In this document: piece by piece, positions 48,358-56,558 of the stretch | How the letters are laid out: every line of letters begins with the position of its first letter | How positions within the stretch are numbered: position 1 is the stretch's first letter | Source of the DNA: Acidobacteriales bacterium 59-55 | GTDB lineage: Bacteria; Acidobacteriota; Terriglobia; Terriglobales; Acidobacteriaceae | Length of the DNA: 64,000 bases | NCBI GenBank assembly: GCA_001897435.1 | Contig: MKSV01000003.1 | Location: forward strand, 777,250 to 841,249 | Reading direction: 5' to 3' | Program-made: the position numbers and the translations under genes | Notes under the pieces: model-generated | Database searches by the model: none | The model's input: the letters and a program-made list of their open reading frames with translations, nothing else | What the model was told of the DNA's origin: nothing

Positions 48358-49536
48358 CTATCGCTCCACCGTATCCGGAGACTTCGCCAGCAGCAGCAGA
48401 AGCGCGTCGTCGCCCCCGGGCGCTCCGCAGATCCGGCTGGTCTGTACTTCGGTGTCATAGATCAACTGCACCGCCGTATCCTGCCGCGCGGCGCTCTGTA
48501 ACAGCTTCGCTCGACTGTGGTCCACATCGTCGCTCGCCCATCTCGCGTTCAGCTCCTCAAGCCCCGGCGGCAGCTTGTCGGTCGTGCCGAAGGTGGCGGC
48601 GCAGCTCGAAAACCGCTTCTTTGCAATACTGAGATCCATCAGGATGCGCGAGACGCGCTCGCTCGACCGCAACTTGCCCGACGGCCGCAGCTCCAGAATC
48701 CGCCTCGAATTCCTAAGCATCGTCTCCAACTCTCCCGGCCGCGCCTGGTCCTTCTCGAGCGGCGACGCCTGGGCCTCCAGCGCCCGCTCCAGCAGAGAGT
48801 GTGCCGAGGCAAAGTTTCCCAGCCGGTACGCCGCCCGCCCCGCGCCCTCCAGCGCCGCCTCGTCCTTCGGATCGTCCTTGAGAACTTTGTTGTAGAAGGT
48901 AAACCCGTCGGCCATGTCGCCCGTCTCGACCAGCAGATCGGCCAGCGTCCGGTTCAGCTTCGGATCGCCCGGAGAGTTGCCCGCGGCGATCAGCAGTTCG
49001 ATGCGCGCCGCGTTCATCTCGTTCTGCGCGATCAGATAGCGCGCCAGCTCCAGCCGCACCTCGCGCCGCCGCACCACGCCGTCGCCCTCCCAGGTGCCGT
49101 AGATCGAAGCCCGGTAGTACTTCACCGCGTTTTGCGGATCGTTCTTCTTCGCCGACAGCCGCGCCAGCTCCAGGTTAATGAAGCCGTCGCCCGGCTGCGC
49201 CATCCACAAGTTCATGAAGTAGTTGGACGCCGCGTCGGTTCGCCCCGCGGTCTCGAGCGCCTGCGCCAGCAGCAATTCATAGGAGCGCGTACCCGGCGCG
49301 TACGACAGCCCTGTCCGCAGGGCGACAATCGCCTGCTCCGGCTTGCCCGCGTTCAGGGCGTCCCGGCCCCGGCCGGACCAGCGCACAGCCAGCTCCGCAC
49401 GGTGCGAGCTGAACGAGCGAAACAAAAAGAGCGTAACCAGAAAAAGCGTGCCGGTGATGAGCGCCAGAACAAGGAACGTCAGCGAGTCCCGAAGAAACAG
49501 CCGCCGTCTTGCGAGCGAAACCTCGGTTCTACTCAT
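48358..49536 (-). CDS. Membrane-anchored TPR protein
   Basis: The 392-residue protein has one N-terminal membrane helix (DSLTFLVLALITGTLFLVTL) and a periplasmic region of about six tetratricopeptide repeats (GKPEQAIVALRTGLSYAPGT; GDMADGFTFYNKVLKDDPKD). It probably acts as a scaffold. It is cotranscribed with the ClC gene downstream. No specific family is recognised. Confidence 0.78.
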   Translation of the reverse strand: MSRTEVSLARRRLFLRDSLTFLVLALITGTLFLVTLFLFRSFSSHRAELAVRWSGRGRDALNAGKPEQAIVALRTGLSYAPGTRSYELLLAQALETAGRTDAASNYFMNLWMAQPGDGFINLELARLSAKKNDPQNAVKYYRASIYGTWEGDGVVRRREVRLELARYLIAQNEMNAARIELLIAAGNSPGDPKLNRTLADLLVETGDMADGFTFYNKVLKDDPKDEAALEGAGRAAYRLGNFASAHSLLERALEAQASPLEKDQARPGELETMLRNSRRILELRPSGKLRSSERVSRILMDLSIAKKRFSSCAATFGTTDKLPPGLEELNARWASDDVDHSRAKLLQSAARQDTAVQLIYDTEVQTSRICGAPGGDDALLLLLAKSPDTVER

Positions 49537-50310
49537 AGTCGCAAGTCATCCCAGGATGCATGTCGATGGTACAACCTCTTTCTATCTGTCATGTGGATTG
49601 CGATGCCGTCGTTAATCCAAGCTCTCTTAGAGCTATTCTCTCTCTCGTGTAGCGTCCGTTGTTTGTCATTCCCGAAGGGAATCCGCGTTTCGACCGAATC
49701 ACCAGATACTACATCTGGAGGAGAACCGCTCTTAATTGTATTGACAGGACCGCCGGAAGGCGGCGGGAATCGCGTTCAAGGCAAAACCTCTTCCGATTAA
49801 ATCTGCAAAAAGATGCAGCATCAAGCCCGGATAACGTCAAATCCGCTTGTCAATTCAGATAGAACGATTGGCGTTTGAATTGCTCTATAAGGCACGCCGC
49901 ACGTTGGCCCGGCCCATTCTTTCAGTTTGCAGCCAAGCAGCGAACGTAATGGTGAAGTGACCCAGGGCTCCCGATCTCAAGTTCACCACTGCGCAGCACA
50001 GCGCAGGACAGCGCAGGACAATCTTGATACGCAAGTACGGGAACGACGGACTTATGTATCAACTGGGTTTTGAAGGACGCGGCTGCAACGCTCCGCGCGT
50101 GTGTTATTGAGTCTACCTTGGCCTTTGTCTGACTTGGCCGATCTTCCCTTCTATCCAGCTCAGGTCTCGCTTTGATGAAATACGCGGCCTTCCGTCCGCG
50201 AATCCCCCTCCGCGGGGGCGCAACGAAGCTGCGTCCAACAGGCCCGCGCGCAATCGATTGCGGCTGCGCACACGGTCGCGCTCGTCCCAACACGCCCATG
50301 GAGGCAGCAA
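49537..50310. other. 774-base intergenic region before the amyloid-like locus
   Basis: It holds a family II repeat (49659-49729) and a 10-bp tandem repeat GCGCAGGACA (49991-50020, first unit GCGCAGCACA). Frames here, such as one on the minus strand at 49922-50299, have no coding character. The promoter of the amyloid-like operon must lie here, but I cannot pick it out with confidence. Confidence 0.5.
49659..49729 (+). repeat. Repeat family II copy
   Basis: GTTTGTCATTCCCGAAGGGA, ATCCGCGTTTCGACCGAATC, then CTGGAGGAGAACCGCTC. The hairpin core is intact. Confidence 0.8.
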
Positions 50311-51999
50311 ATGAACAGACTTATCTGCACCTTGATTACGGCTTCGGTATTTACTGCCGGCGCAGCATACGGCCAGGCGAAACATCAGACCGCGAACACC
50401 CCGCAGGCCATCAGCGACAGCCAGATGGACAACGTTACCGCCGGCCAGACCGAAGGCGCCGGCAGCGCCGGTTCCATCGCGGCCAACAACTCCACCGTCA
50501 CCACCACCGACAGCAGCAGCGTCAGCCTCTCCGGAAGCGCGCTCAATGGCGCCAAGGGCGTCAACGTCGTCAGCGCCTCGGGCAGCTCCGTCGCCAACGG
50601 CGTCAATATCTACAACGGAAGCCTGACCGCCGACCATAACAACGATGGCGCGGACGTCACCCAGGGCAACATGGTCGACCAGTCGCAGACCTCGGGAGCC
50701 AACCTCTCCGGCTACAGCCGCGGGCAGAACTCACAGCTCGATTCCACCAAGACGTCGGACGTGACCAAGAGCAGCACCGATTCCTTCAGCCTGAACGGTT
50801 CTCTCAATCACTCCGCGACGGACGACATGTCCAACACCGAGAGCAACGCGCGCGCGCATAGCTCTTCCGACAGCGCCACCTCCAGCAAGAACGCCGCACA
50901 GAATGCAAGCGCCAGCAAGAGCAACGCGACGACGGACATGTCTTCGTCTTCGAGCAGCGCCAACACGTCCGACACAACATCGAAGGCCTCGACCGCCAAC
51001 AGCGCGCAACAGGCGAGCGACGTGAAGTCGGCTGCATCGACCGACAGCGCAGCCGCAAACAAGGCAAGCACCAGTAACAGCACAGCGAATGCAAACGCGG
51101 CGGACAGCGCCTCGGCGAATCAGGCCAAGAGCTCGAACGCCGCCAGCAATTCGACATCGGCAAGCACCTCGTCGAAGAGCTCGACCGACGCCAGCAACGC
51201 CGCCAGTCAGAGCGCCTCCTCTACGTGGAAGACCGGCCAGGGTCCCACGAAGAACAATGGATCGACCAAGTCGGCTGCCGCCAACGATGCATCCAACTCA
51301 ACGTCGACCCAGAGCGCCTCGGACAATAGCGGCGATGCCGCCAACAACGCCAAGGCGTCCAACACCGCATCGGCGAGCAATGCCAGCAAGAGCAGCGCCA
51401 GCACCGACGCCAACACCGCAAATCAGGCCAGCCAGTCTGCGTCCTCCGACAATTCGAGCTCGAACGTAAGTTCCGCCTCAAACGCCGCCAGGACGAAGAA
51501 TGCCGCCACCGATTCGACGACGGCCAAGGCAGCGCAGGATGCAAGCTCCGCCACCACCAACAAGGCGTCGCAGAGCGCGTCGGCCTCCAACAGCGCCAGC
51601 AGCAGCAGCAGCAACTCCGCCAGCAACTCCTCGTCGAACCACAGCGCAAGTTCGACTCACAACACCTCGACCAGCACTGCCATCACGCTTGCGGTCACCA
51701 AGTCGAGTTCCCGCAACAGCAGCGCTGTAAGAAGCAACCACGTCGTCAGGAACGTTGAAGGCGCGGTCAGCTTCGACTCCGCGGCCGCGCAGAACATCGC
51801 CGTCGACGGCTCCACGCTTACCGCCACCAACACCTCCAGCATCGACCTGTCGGGCACCGCCCAGCAGAACGCCTCGGCGATCAACCTCGTTAACGCTGCC
51901 GGCAGCATGGTGGCCAACGGCGTCAACATCGCCCGCACCACCAACATGAACTCCACCCCGACCCTCAACCAGGTCAACACCATCTCGCAGATTCACTAG
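50311..51999 (+). CDS. Secreted Fap-like amyloid subunit candidate (long linker)
   Basis: The 562-residue protein has GGAGG 6 bases before the ATG and a signal peptide ending GAAYGQ (about residue 22). A leader-like motif ISDSQMDNVTAG is at 34-45. Two repeat modules 440 residues apart (69-100, SSVSLSGSALNGAKGVNVVS; 509-540, SSIDLSGTAQQNASAINLVN) both end VANGVNI. Between them about 360 residues are almost only Ser, Ala, Asn, Thr, Asp and Lys. The mature chain has no Cys. This is the repeat-linker-repeat pattern of FapB/FapC amyloid subunits, with a much longer linker; the FapC CxxC end is absent. The next genes encode a small subunit, a C39 peptidase and an outer-membrane barrel. Fibre formation is inferred. 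Confidence 0.72.
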   Translation: MNRLICTLITASVFTAGAAYGQAKHQTANTPQAISDSQMDNVTAGQTEGAGSAGSIAANNSTVTTTDSSSVSLSGSALNGAKGVNVVSASGSSVANGVNIYNGSLTADHNNDGADVTQGNMVDQSQTSGANLSGYSRGQNSQLDSTKTSDVTKSSTDSFSLNGSLNHSATDDMSNTESNARAHSSSDSATSSKNAAQNASASKSNATTDMSSSSSSANTSDTTSKASTANSAQQASDVKSAASTDSAAANKASTSNSTANANAADSASANQAKSSNAASNSTSASTSSKSSTDASNAASQSASSTWKTGQGPTKNNGSTKSAAANDASNSTSTQSASDNSGDAANNAKASNTASASNASKSSASTDANTANQASQSASSDNSSSNVSSASNAARTKNAATDSTTAKAAQDASSATTNKASQSASASNSASSSSSNSASNSSSNHSASSTHNTSTSTAITLAVTKSSSRNSSAVRSNHVVRNVEGAVSFDSAAAQNIAVDGSTLTATNTSSIDLSGTAQQNASAINLVNAAGSMVANGVNIARTTNMNSTPTLNQVNTISQIH

Positions 52000-52071
52000 G
52001 CAGCAAGGGGCAGGGCAGTCCACGCCATGGACCGCCCTGCCCGCTCTGTTCGCCGGCCTCAAGGAGGTTGT

Positions 52072-52488
52072 ATGCATCGCCATTTAGTGATCGCGAGTCT
52101 GGTGCTGCTCACCCAGGTGGGCATCTCGCAGACGCATAACTCGCAGACCAGCCACAAAGCCAAGCCCATGAGCGACAGCACGCTCGACAACGTCACCGCG
52201 TCGGGCATCACCGCCACTGCTACCAACGGAGTCGTCAAGTTCGAGGGCCAGGTGCCCACGCCCAACGGTCTGGTATCGAGCGCGGGCTCGCTCTCCGTCC
52301 AGAATGGCCCCATCACCGGCACCACCATCGGCTCGCTTACGCTCAACGGCGGCGCGCAGCAGAACCTCAGCTCGCTGATCAACATCAACGCCGTCAACTC
52401 GAAGATCAACGTGCTTCTGAATCTGAACGTCAACATCAACTCGACGGTCGGCACCATCATCCAATCCAACCTCAACGGAAAACACTGA
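52072..52488 (+). CDS. Small secreted Fap-like subunit
   Basis: The start is the ATG at 52072 with AAGGAGG 4 bases upstream; product 138 residues. A signal peptide (HLVIASLVLLTQVGIS) leads to MSDSTLDNVTASG (33-45), nearly the same motif at the same place as in the long subunit. A C-terminal module SLTLNGGAQQNLSSLININA, then KINVLLNLNVNINSTVGTII matches the repeats of the long protein (AQQN-S-x-x-x-N-x-NA; NST). Asn/Gln-rich, beta-prone and Cys-free, it could be a nucleator (FapA/B-like). Its stop overlaps the next start by one base (TGATG). Confidence 0.72.
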   Translation: MHRHLVIASLVLLTQVGISQTHNSQTSHKAKPMSDSTLDNVTASGITATATNGVVKFEGQVPTPNGLVSSAGSLSVQNGPITGTTIGSLTLNGGAQQNLSSLININAVNSKINVLLNLNVNINSTVGTIIQSNLNGKH

Positions 52489-53180
52489 TGAATCGGCCTG
52501 GCCCACTCTCTCGCATCCTGCTCGCAGCCGCGATGACGAGCCTTGCGTTGCCGTCCGCCTCTGCCGGCGCGCAAACCCTCATCCGCGTGCCCGAGACGCA
52601 GGGAAGCAAGCCCATCCGCACGCTCAAGGATCTGCGCGATCAAGGCGTCGTGCGCCAGCGCTGGGACATGAGCTGCGGCGCGGCGGCGCTCAGCACCATC
52701 CTCACCTACGACTTCAACGACAACACGCCCGAGGCCGCCATCGTCGTCTGGATCCTCCACCGCGTCAATCCCGTCCGCGTTCGCGCCCGCGGCGGCTTCT
52801 CCCTGCTCGACCTCAAGCGCTTCGCCCAGGCGCGCGGCTACACCGCCGAAGGCTTCAGCGGCATGTCGCTCGCAGACCTCGCTGCCGAAGAGTCGTCGGT
52901 CATCACGCCCATCCGCTTCAAGGGCTTCGACCACTTCGTCGTCGTCAAGGGCATCATCGGCGACCGCATCCTCCTCGCCGACCCAGGCTTCGGCAACATC
53001 ACCATGAAAGCGACCCGCTTCGTGAAGATCTGGAAGAACGGAATCGTCTTCGTCATCCATCCTCCCGACCCGAGAATGCTGGCTCCGAAAAATATCTCGG
53101 CGGCAGCCCGCGTCGTTCCCGACGAGACGCTCATCTCCCGCCGCATCGGAGTGGCCGTCCCATCGAACGCGCTCTACTAG
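52488..53180 (+). CDS. Periplasmic C39-family cysteine peptidase (FapD-like)
   Basis: The 230-residue product has a signal peptide (ILLAAAMTSLALPSASA) and the C39 core: catalytic Cys C63 in RQRWDMSCGAAALSTIL, H149 in FKGFDHFVVVKG, and D165 in LADPGFGN. C39 enzymes cut double-glycine-type leaders, normally as domains of ABC exporters; stand-alone secreted forms include FapD of the Pseudomonas amyloid operon, needed for fibre export. Translational coupling to the small subunit gene supports a processing role for the two leader-bearing secreted proteins upstream. Confidence 0.88.
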   Translation: MNRPGPLSRILLAAAMTSLALPSASAGAQTLIRVPETQGSKPIRTLKDLRDQGVVRQRWDMSCGAAALSTILTYDFNDNTPEAAIVVWILHRVNPVRVRARGGFSLLDLKRFAQARGYTAEGFSGMSLADLAAEESSVITPIRFKGFDHFVVVKGIIGDRILLADPGFGNITMKATRFVKIWKNGIVFVIHPPDPRMLAPKNISAAARVVPDETLISRRIGVAVPSNALY

Positions 53181-53196
53181 AAAGGGGATAGCTTTT

Positions 53197-53309
53197 TGGT
53201 TTGTCATTCCCAAAGGGAACAGGAGCAGCCTCTTTTTAGTTTGTCATTCCCGAAGGGAATCCGCGTTTTGCTCGAATCACCAAGGCTCCCTCTGGAGGAG
53301 AACCGCTCA
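53197..53309 (+). repeat. Two copies of repeat family II in tandem
   Basis: A truncated copy (53197-53222, TTTGTCATTCCCAAAGGGAA) is followed by a full copy (53240-53309, GTTTGTCATTCCCGAAGGGA to GAGGAGAACCGCTC). They separate the C39 gene from the barrel gene. Confidence 0.8.
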
Positions 53310-53359
53310 GAGAGCCTCTGATTAATCCGGCTTTACAGGCTGCGGAAAATTCCGGCTTT

Positions 53360-53428
53360 GTTAAGGACACGGCTTCAGCCGTGTCGAATGTGCTTTGTTT
53401 GCCGTTGGGCTTTAGCCCCCGGGGTACG
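53360..53428 (+). repeat. Repeat I hairpin pair with compensatory stem changes
   Basis: GACACGGC-TTCA-GCCGTGTC and GGGC-TTTA-GCCC with CCGGGGTACGC occupy the positions of the C and D hairpins, but the stems differ from the consensus while pairing is kept. It lies 95 bases before the barrel gene; no gene is visible in the 343-base gap (53181-53523). Confidence 0.65.
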
Positions 53429-53523
53429 CTTTTCGTTCTATGGGAACCCTTTTCCGCAGCCTGTTCAGACGTAACCGATTTGCCGGTAATGCAGGGAAAC
53501 CGCACGACGGAGGAAGTTCCATC

Positions 53524-54825
53524 ATGGTGCGACAGACGTTGCTGTTGTTCTTGTTGATATTCTTGCCGGGCTCAATCATCCTTCCCGCCGCCCCCGCGCT
53601 CGCGCAGACTGCGCCCGCGCCCAATCCTCCCGCGCAACGTCAATCCTTAGCGGCCACACCCACAAGAGCGCCGCTCGACCCGCGCATCGAGCAGGCGCTG
53701 CGCGAGCGCGATGCCATCATCCGCAACCTGCTCGAGCGCGTGCAGCAGTTGGAAGACCGCCTCAACGCAGCCGGCACGCCTTCTACTTCAGTCGCCGGCG
53801 GCGCCCGCTTTGCCGCCGAACCCGCAGCTGGACCCGCAGGCGCGCCCGCCGCCAGCCGCGTGGCTGCCGTGGTCAACAACGCCACCTACGACGAGACCGA
53901 GCGCCGCGCCACCGAGTCGCTCAATCAGGCGCTCGTCGTCCGCGGCGGCCTGCTCCTGCCTCCCGGCACGCTCGAGACCGACAACACCGTCTCCTACTTC
54001 AGCGCCTCTTCCGACCACGTCACCATCGACGGCTTCGCCCTGCTGCCCATTCTCGTCGTCGGCGACATCACCTCGCAGCGCGTCCGCAAAGACATCCTGC
54101 TGCCGACCTTCACCACCCGGCTGGGCCTGCCCCACCGCTTCCAGATGGACTTCACCATCCCCTACGGCTACGTGCTCAACCGCACCGTCGACGCGCTCGG
54201 CAAGGAGACCTCGGACAGCCAGTTCGGCCTCGGCGACATCCAGGCCGGCGTCTCCCGCCAGTTGACCATGGAGCGCGGACACCTGCCCGACCTGCTCGCC
54301 AACCTGCGCTTCAAGTCCGTCACCGGCGCCAACTCCTACAGCCTCGCCAGCAGCCAGATCAGCCTCGGCTCCGGCTTCTATGCCGTGCAGGGAAACCTTA
54401 CCGCCGCCAAGTCCAGCGACCCCGTCGTCTTCTTCGGCAACCTCTCCTTCACCAAGAATCTCCCCGCCCGCCACACCATTCCCAGCAACGACCCCAACAA
54501 TCCCGGCGGAACCATGGTCGGCCACTTCCGCCCCGGCAGCTCCATCGGCTTCCAGCTCGGCTCCATCCTTGCGCTCAACACCGAAACCTCGATGACTCTC
54601 GGCTGGGATCAGCGCTTCACCCGCGCCACGCAGCTCGACGGAACCACCCTGCCGGGTTCCTACCTGGTTGAAGGCACGCTCCGCTTCGGAACCTCGTATC
54701 TCTACGCGCCCGGCAGAACCATCGACCTCAGCTTCGGCGTCGGCCTTACCCCCGACACCCCGAACCTGCAATTCTCCGTGGGCCTGCCCTTCCGAACCTC
54801 CCTCTGGAAGCCCCGAGTCCGATAA
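53524..54825 (+). CDS. Coiled-coil outer-membrane beta-barrel (FapF-like exporter)
   Basis: The start is the ATG at 53524 (GGAGGAAG 7 bases upstream), giving a 433-residue product with a signal peptide ending APALAQ (about 28). A heptad helix at 53-82 (PRIEQALRERDAIIRNLLER, then VQQLEDRL) should trimerise. A Pro/Ala linker leads to a barrel (about 140-433) of about twelve strands with alternating hydrophobic residues (FALLPILVVGDITS, FQMDFTIPYGYVL, FGLGDIQAGVS). This is the layout of FapF, the trimeric outer-membrane channel of the Fap system; it also fits the general transporter/Phenol_MetA_deg barrel class. Its place downstream of two amyloid-like subunits and a C39 peptidase favours the FapF reading. 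Confidence 0.72.
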   Translation: MVRQTLLLFLLIFLPGSIILPAAPALAQTAPAPNPPAQRQSLAATPTRAPLDPRIEQALRERDAIIRNLLERVQQLEDRLNAAGTPSTSVAGGARFAAEPAAGPAGAPAASRVAAVVNNATYDETERRATESLNQALVVRGGLLLPPGTLETDNTVSYFSASSDHVTIDGFALLPILVVGDITSQRVRKDILLPTFTTRLGLPHRFQMDFTIPYGYVLNRTVDALGKETSDSQFGLGDIQAGVSRQLTMERGHLPDLLANLRFKSVTGANSYSLASSQISLGSGFYAVQGNLTAAKSSDPVVFFGNLSFTKNLPARHTIPSNDPNNPGGTMVGHFRPGSSIGFQLGSILALNTETSMTLGWDQRFTRATQLDGTTLPGSYLVEGTLRFGTSYLYAPGRTIDLSFGVGLTPDTPNLQFSVGLPFRTSLWKPRVR

Positions 54826-54894
54826 AGCCCTGTCTTAAAATCCTTTGAACATCGAGCTTCGACCTTCTGGTCAGCGGCACATTGGTTCACATTA

Positions 54895-55710
54895 TTATTT
54901 CTGTGCGAGCCATTCGGAGGGAGGCATTCCGAGACGGTGGGTGAAGACCCGTGTGAGGGCCGTGGCGTTGGCGTATCCCACGGCGGCGGCGATGAGTTTC
55001 AGAGAGCTGCCCTTGCGCAACATCGTCTGGGCAACGCCGAGGCGCCAGTCCGTCAGGTAATCGAATGGCGTCACGCCGACGACCTGGCGAAAGCGCGCGG
55101 CGAAGCGGGCGCGGGACATCCCCGCCCGCCTGGCCAGTTCTTCCAGCGACCAGGGAGCCTCAGGATGTTGATGCATAAGCTCGATGGCCTTGCCCAGACG
55201 CTCATCGGCAAGCCCCAACAGGACTCCGCTGTCGAGCAGGCGCCTATTCAGGGCGGACCGTATGAGCAGCACAAGAACGTATTCGAAGAGATGATCGAGC
55301 GCGGTCTGCCTGCCAGGGGACTGAGAGTTGGCCTCGGAGAACAGAAGCTCGAGGGCCGGAGCAAGCTCGGGAAGGTCGTTCAGAGGAACAACGAACGGCT
55401 CTGGAAGTGACGCGGTAAGAGGGTTCAACATGCCGACGCCGAATTGCACGGTCGCGCAGACCAGGTCGGCGCCCTCTGCCTCCGGACCATGAACGCGATG
55501 TTGTTGGGGGCGGGGAAAGAACAGGATGCTTGGCGTGTCGAGGACCAGAGGACGAGCGTTGGGGCGAATGACCGTCAAGGTCCCTCTTCGGAGTACATGA
55601 AGATAGCCCGCCGGTTCGTCGAGTGCAGGAGACGTGCCGCATTGCTGTCCCGAGTAAAACATCCGGGTAGAGAGGGAGAAGCGTTCAAAGAATGGGGCCA
55701 GACGATCCAT
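54895..55710 (-). CDS. AraC-family regulator, RclR-like
   Basis: The 271-residue product starts at the ATG at 55710 (a TTG at 55743 is also open; neither has a good ribosome-binding site). An N-terminal cupin-type domain (about 1-150, YLHVLRRGTLTVIRPNARPL) carries Cys at 24 and 85, close to the redox cysteines C21 and C89 of E. coli RclR, which senses hypochlorous acid. The C-terminal AraC HTH pair (about 175-270) contains WSLEELARRAGMSRARFAAR and LKLIAAAVGYANATALTRVF. It is divergent from a DUF417 gene, the RclC family, supporting the RclR analogy. Confidence 0.82.
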   Translation of the reverse strand: MDRLAPFFERFSLSTRMFYSGQQCGTSPALDEPAGYLHVLRRGTLTVIRPNARPLVLDTPSILFFPRPQQHRVHGPEAEGADLVCATVQFGVGMLNPLTASLPEPFVVPLNDLPELAPALELLFSEANSQSPGRQTALDHLFEYVLVLLIRSALNRRLLDSGVLLGLADERLGKAIELMHQHPEAPWSLEELARRAGMSRARFAARFRQVVGVTPFDYLTDWRLGVAQTMLRKGSSLKLIAAAVGYANATALTRVFTHRLGMPPSEWLAQK

Positions 55711-55821
55711 AATGAGACTATAAGGTATGCAAAAGACACTCAAAAGGATGTAAAGTATCGTTTCATCGTGACAGCCGTTTCAAAAGATGTGCGCAAGCAC
55801 TACCGGAGATGAGCGGAAAGG

Positions 55822-56358
55822 ATGGAGACGATGGGTTGGTTCAGCGGGTTTCGAATGAAAGCAGAGAGAGGTTTGGTCCAGTTGGCTGCGTGGATCGATG
55901 AGCGGAAGGTTGCCTTCCTGATCATCAGTATCGGCATGATCGTGATGCTGCTCTGGGCCGGAGCTTTTAAGATGACGCGTCCCGGCGCCGAAGGCATTAT
56001 TCCTTTGGTCTCGAATAGCCCACTGATCTGGTGGCACTTTAAGGTGTTCGGCCCTTATATCGGATCGGACCTTATCGGCCTTACCGAATGGCTCTGCGCC
56101 ACCCTGATTATCGTGGGCTACTTTCGGCCCAGGGCCGGCATCGTGGCAGGGCTCATCGGAGTTGTCATCTTCTTTACGACCAGCACCATGATCATGACGA
56201 CCCCCGGCGCGATCATCTCCGTCCCCGGGATTCACGGGATGAGGTACATGAGCGATTTGGGTCTGTTTCTTTTCAAGGATGTCATCTCCCTCGGAGCGTC
56301 CTTCTACCTGATCGGTTATTTCGGGAAGAAGGCAATCGCCTTCGCAAACAAATCCTGA
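55822..56358 (+). CDS. DUF417 (YkgB/RclC-like) membrane protein
   Basis: The 178-residue inner-membrane protein has four helices and the family motifs LLWAGAFKMTRPGAEGIIPL, SNSPLIWW, TSTMIMTTPGA and GMRYMSDLGLFLFKDVISLG. E. coli RclC (YkgB) belongs to this family and contributes to reactive-chlorine resistance. It is divergent from an RclR-like regulator. The ATG at 55822 has a weak site; an ATG three codons later with GGAG is the alternative. A perfect terminator follows. Confidence 0.85.
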   Translation: METMGWFSGFRMKAERGLVQLAAWIDERKVAFLIISIGMIVMLLWAGAFKMTRPGAEGIIPLVSNSPLIWWHFKVFGPYIGSDLIGLTEWLCATLIIVGYFRPRAGIVAGLIGVVIFFTTSTMIMTTPGAIISVPGIHGMRYMSDLGLFLFKDVISLGASFYLIGYFGKKAIAFANKS

Positions 56359-56383
56359 CGGCATTTACGAATGCCGTTTTCTT
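56358..56383 (+). terminator. Intrinsic terminator of the DUF417 gene
   Basis: Perfect 8-bp stem ACGGCATT-TACG-AATGCCGT then TTTCTT begins at the last base of the stop codon. Confidence 0.88.
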
Positions 56384-56523
56384 CGGAGAAAAACGGCCCG
56401 AACACTTCAGAGTTCAGGCTGCACCGTCAGGGAAGATGCTTTAGCCCTGACAAGTCGAGTTATGGAAAATAATGGGAAAACTCGATCACATCCGAGAAGC
56501 GCGTTTATCCGTTGATCGTTGAC

Positions 56524-56537
56524 TATCGAGTTCGATA
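56524..56537. promoter_or_regulatory. Inverted repeat TATCGA-GT-TCGATA past the tetR 3' end
   Basis: The same half-sites (TATCGA and TCGATA) occur in the tetR-SDR promoter region at 57244-57263 with an 8-base spacer. This copy is 22 bases beyond the tetR stop and could be a second regulator-binding site. Confidence 0.35.
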
Positions 56538-56558
56538 AACGAGCCAGGCAGCGACCTG

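Noticed and set aside
49922..50299. 125-codon minus-strand frame upstream of the amyloid-like genes
   Set aside because: There is no ribosome-binding site, the composition is mixed, and it overlaps the expected promoter region of the operon.
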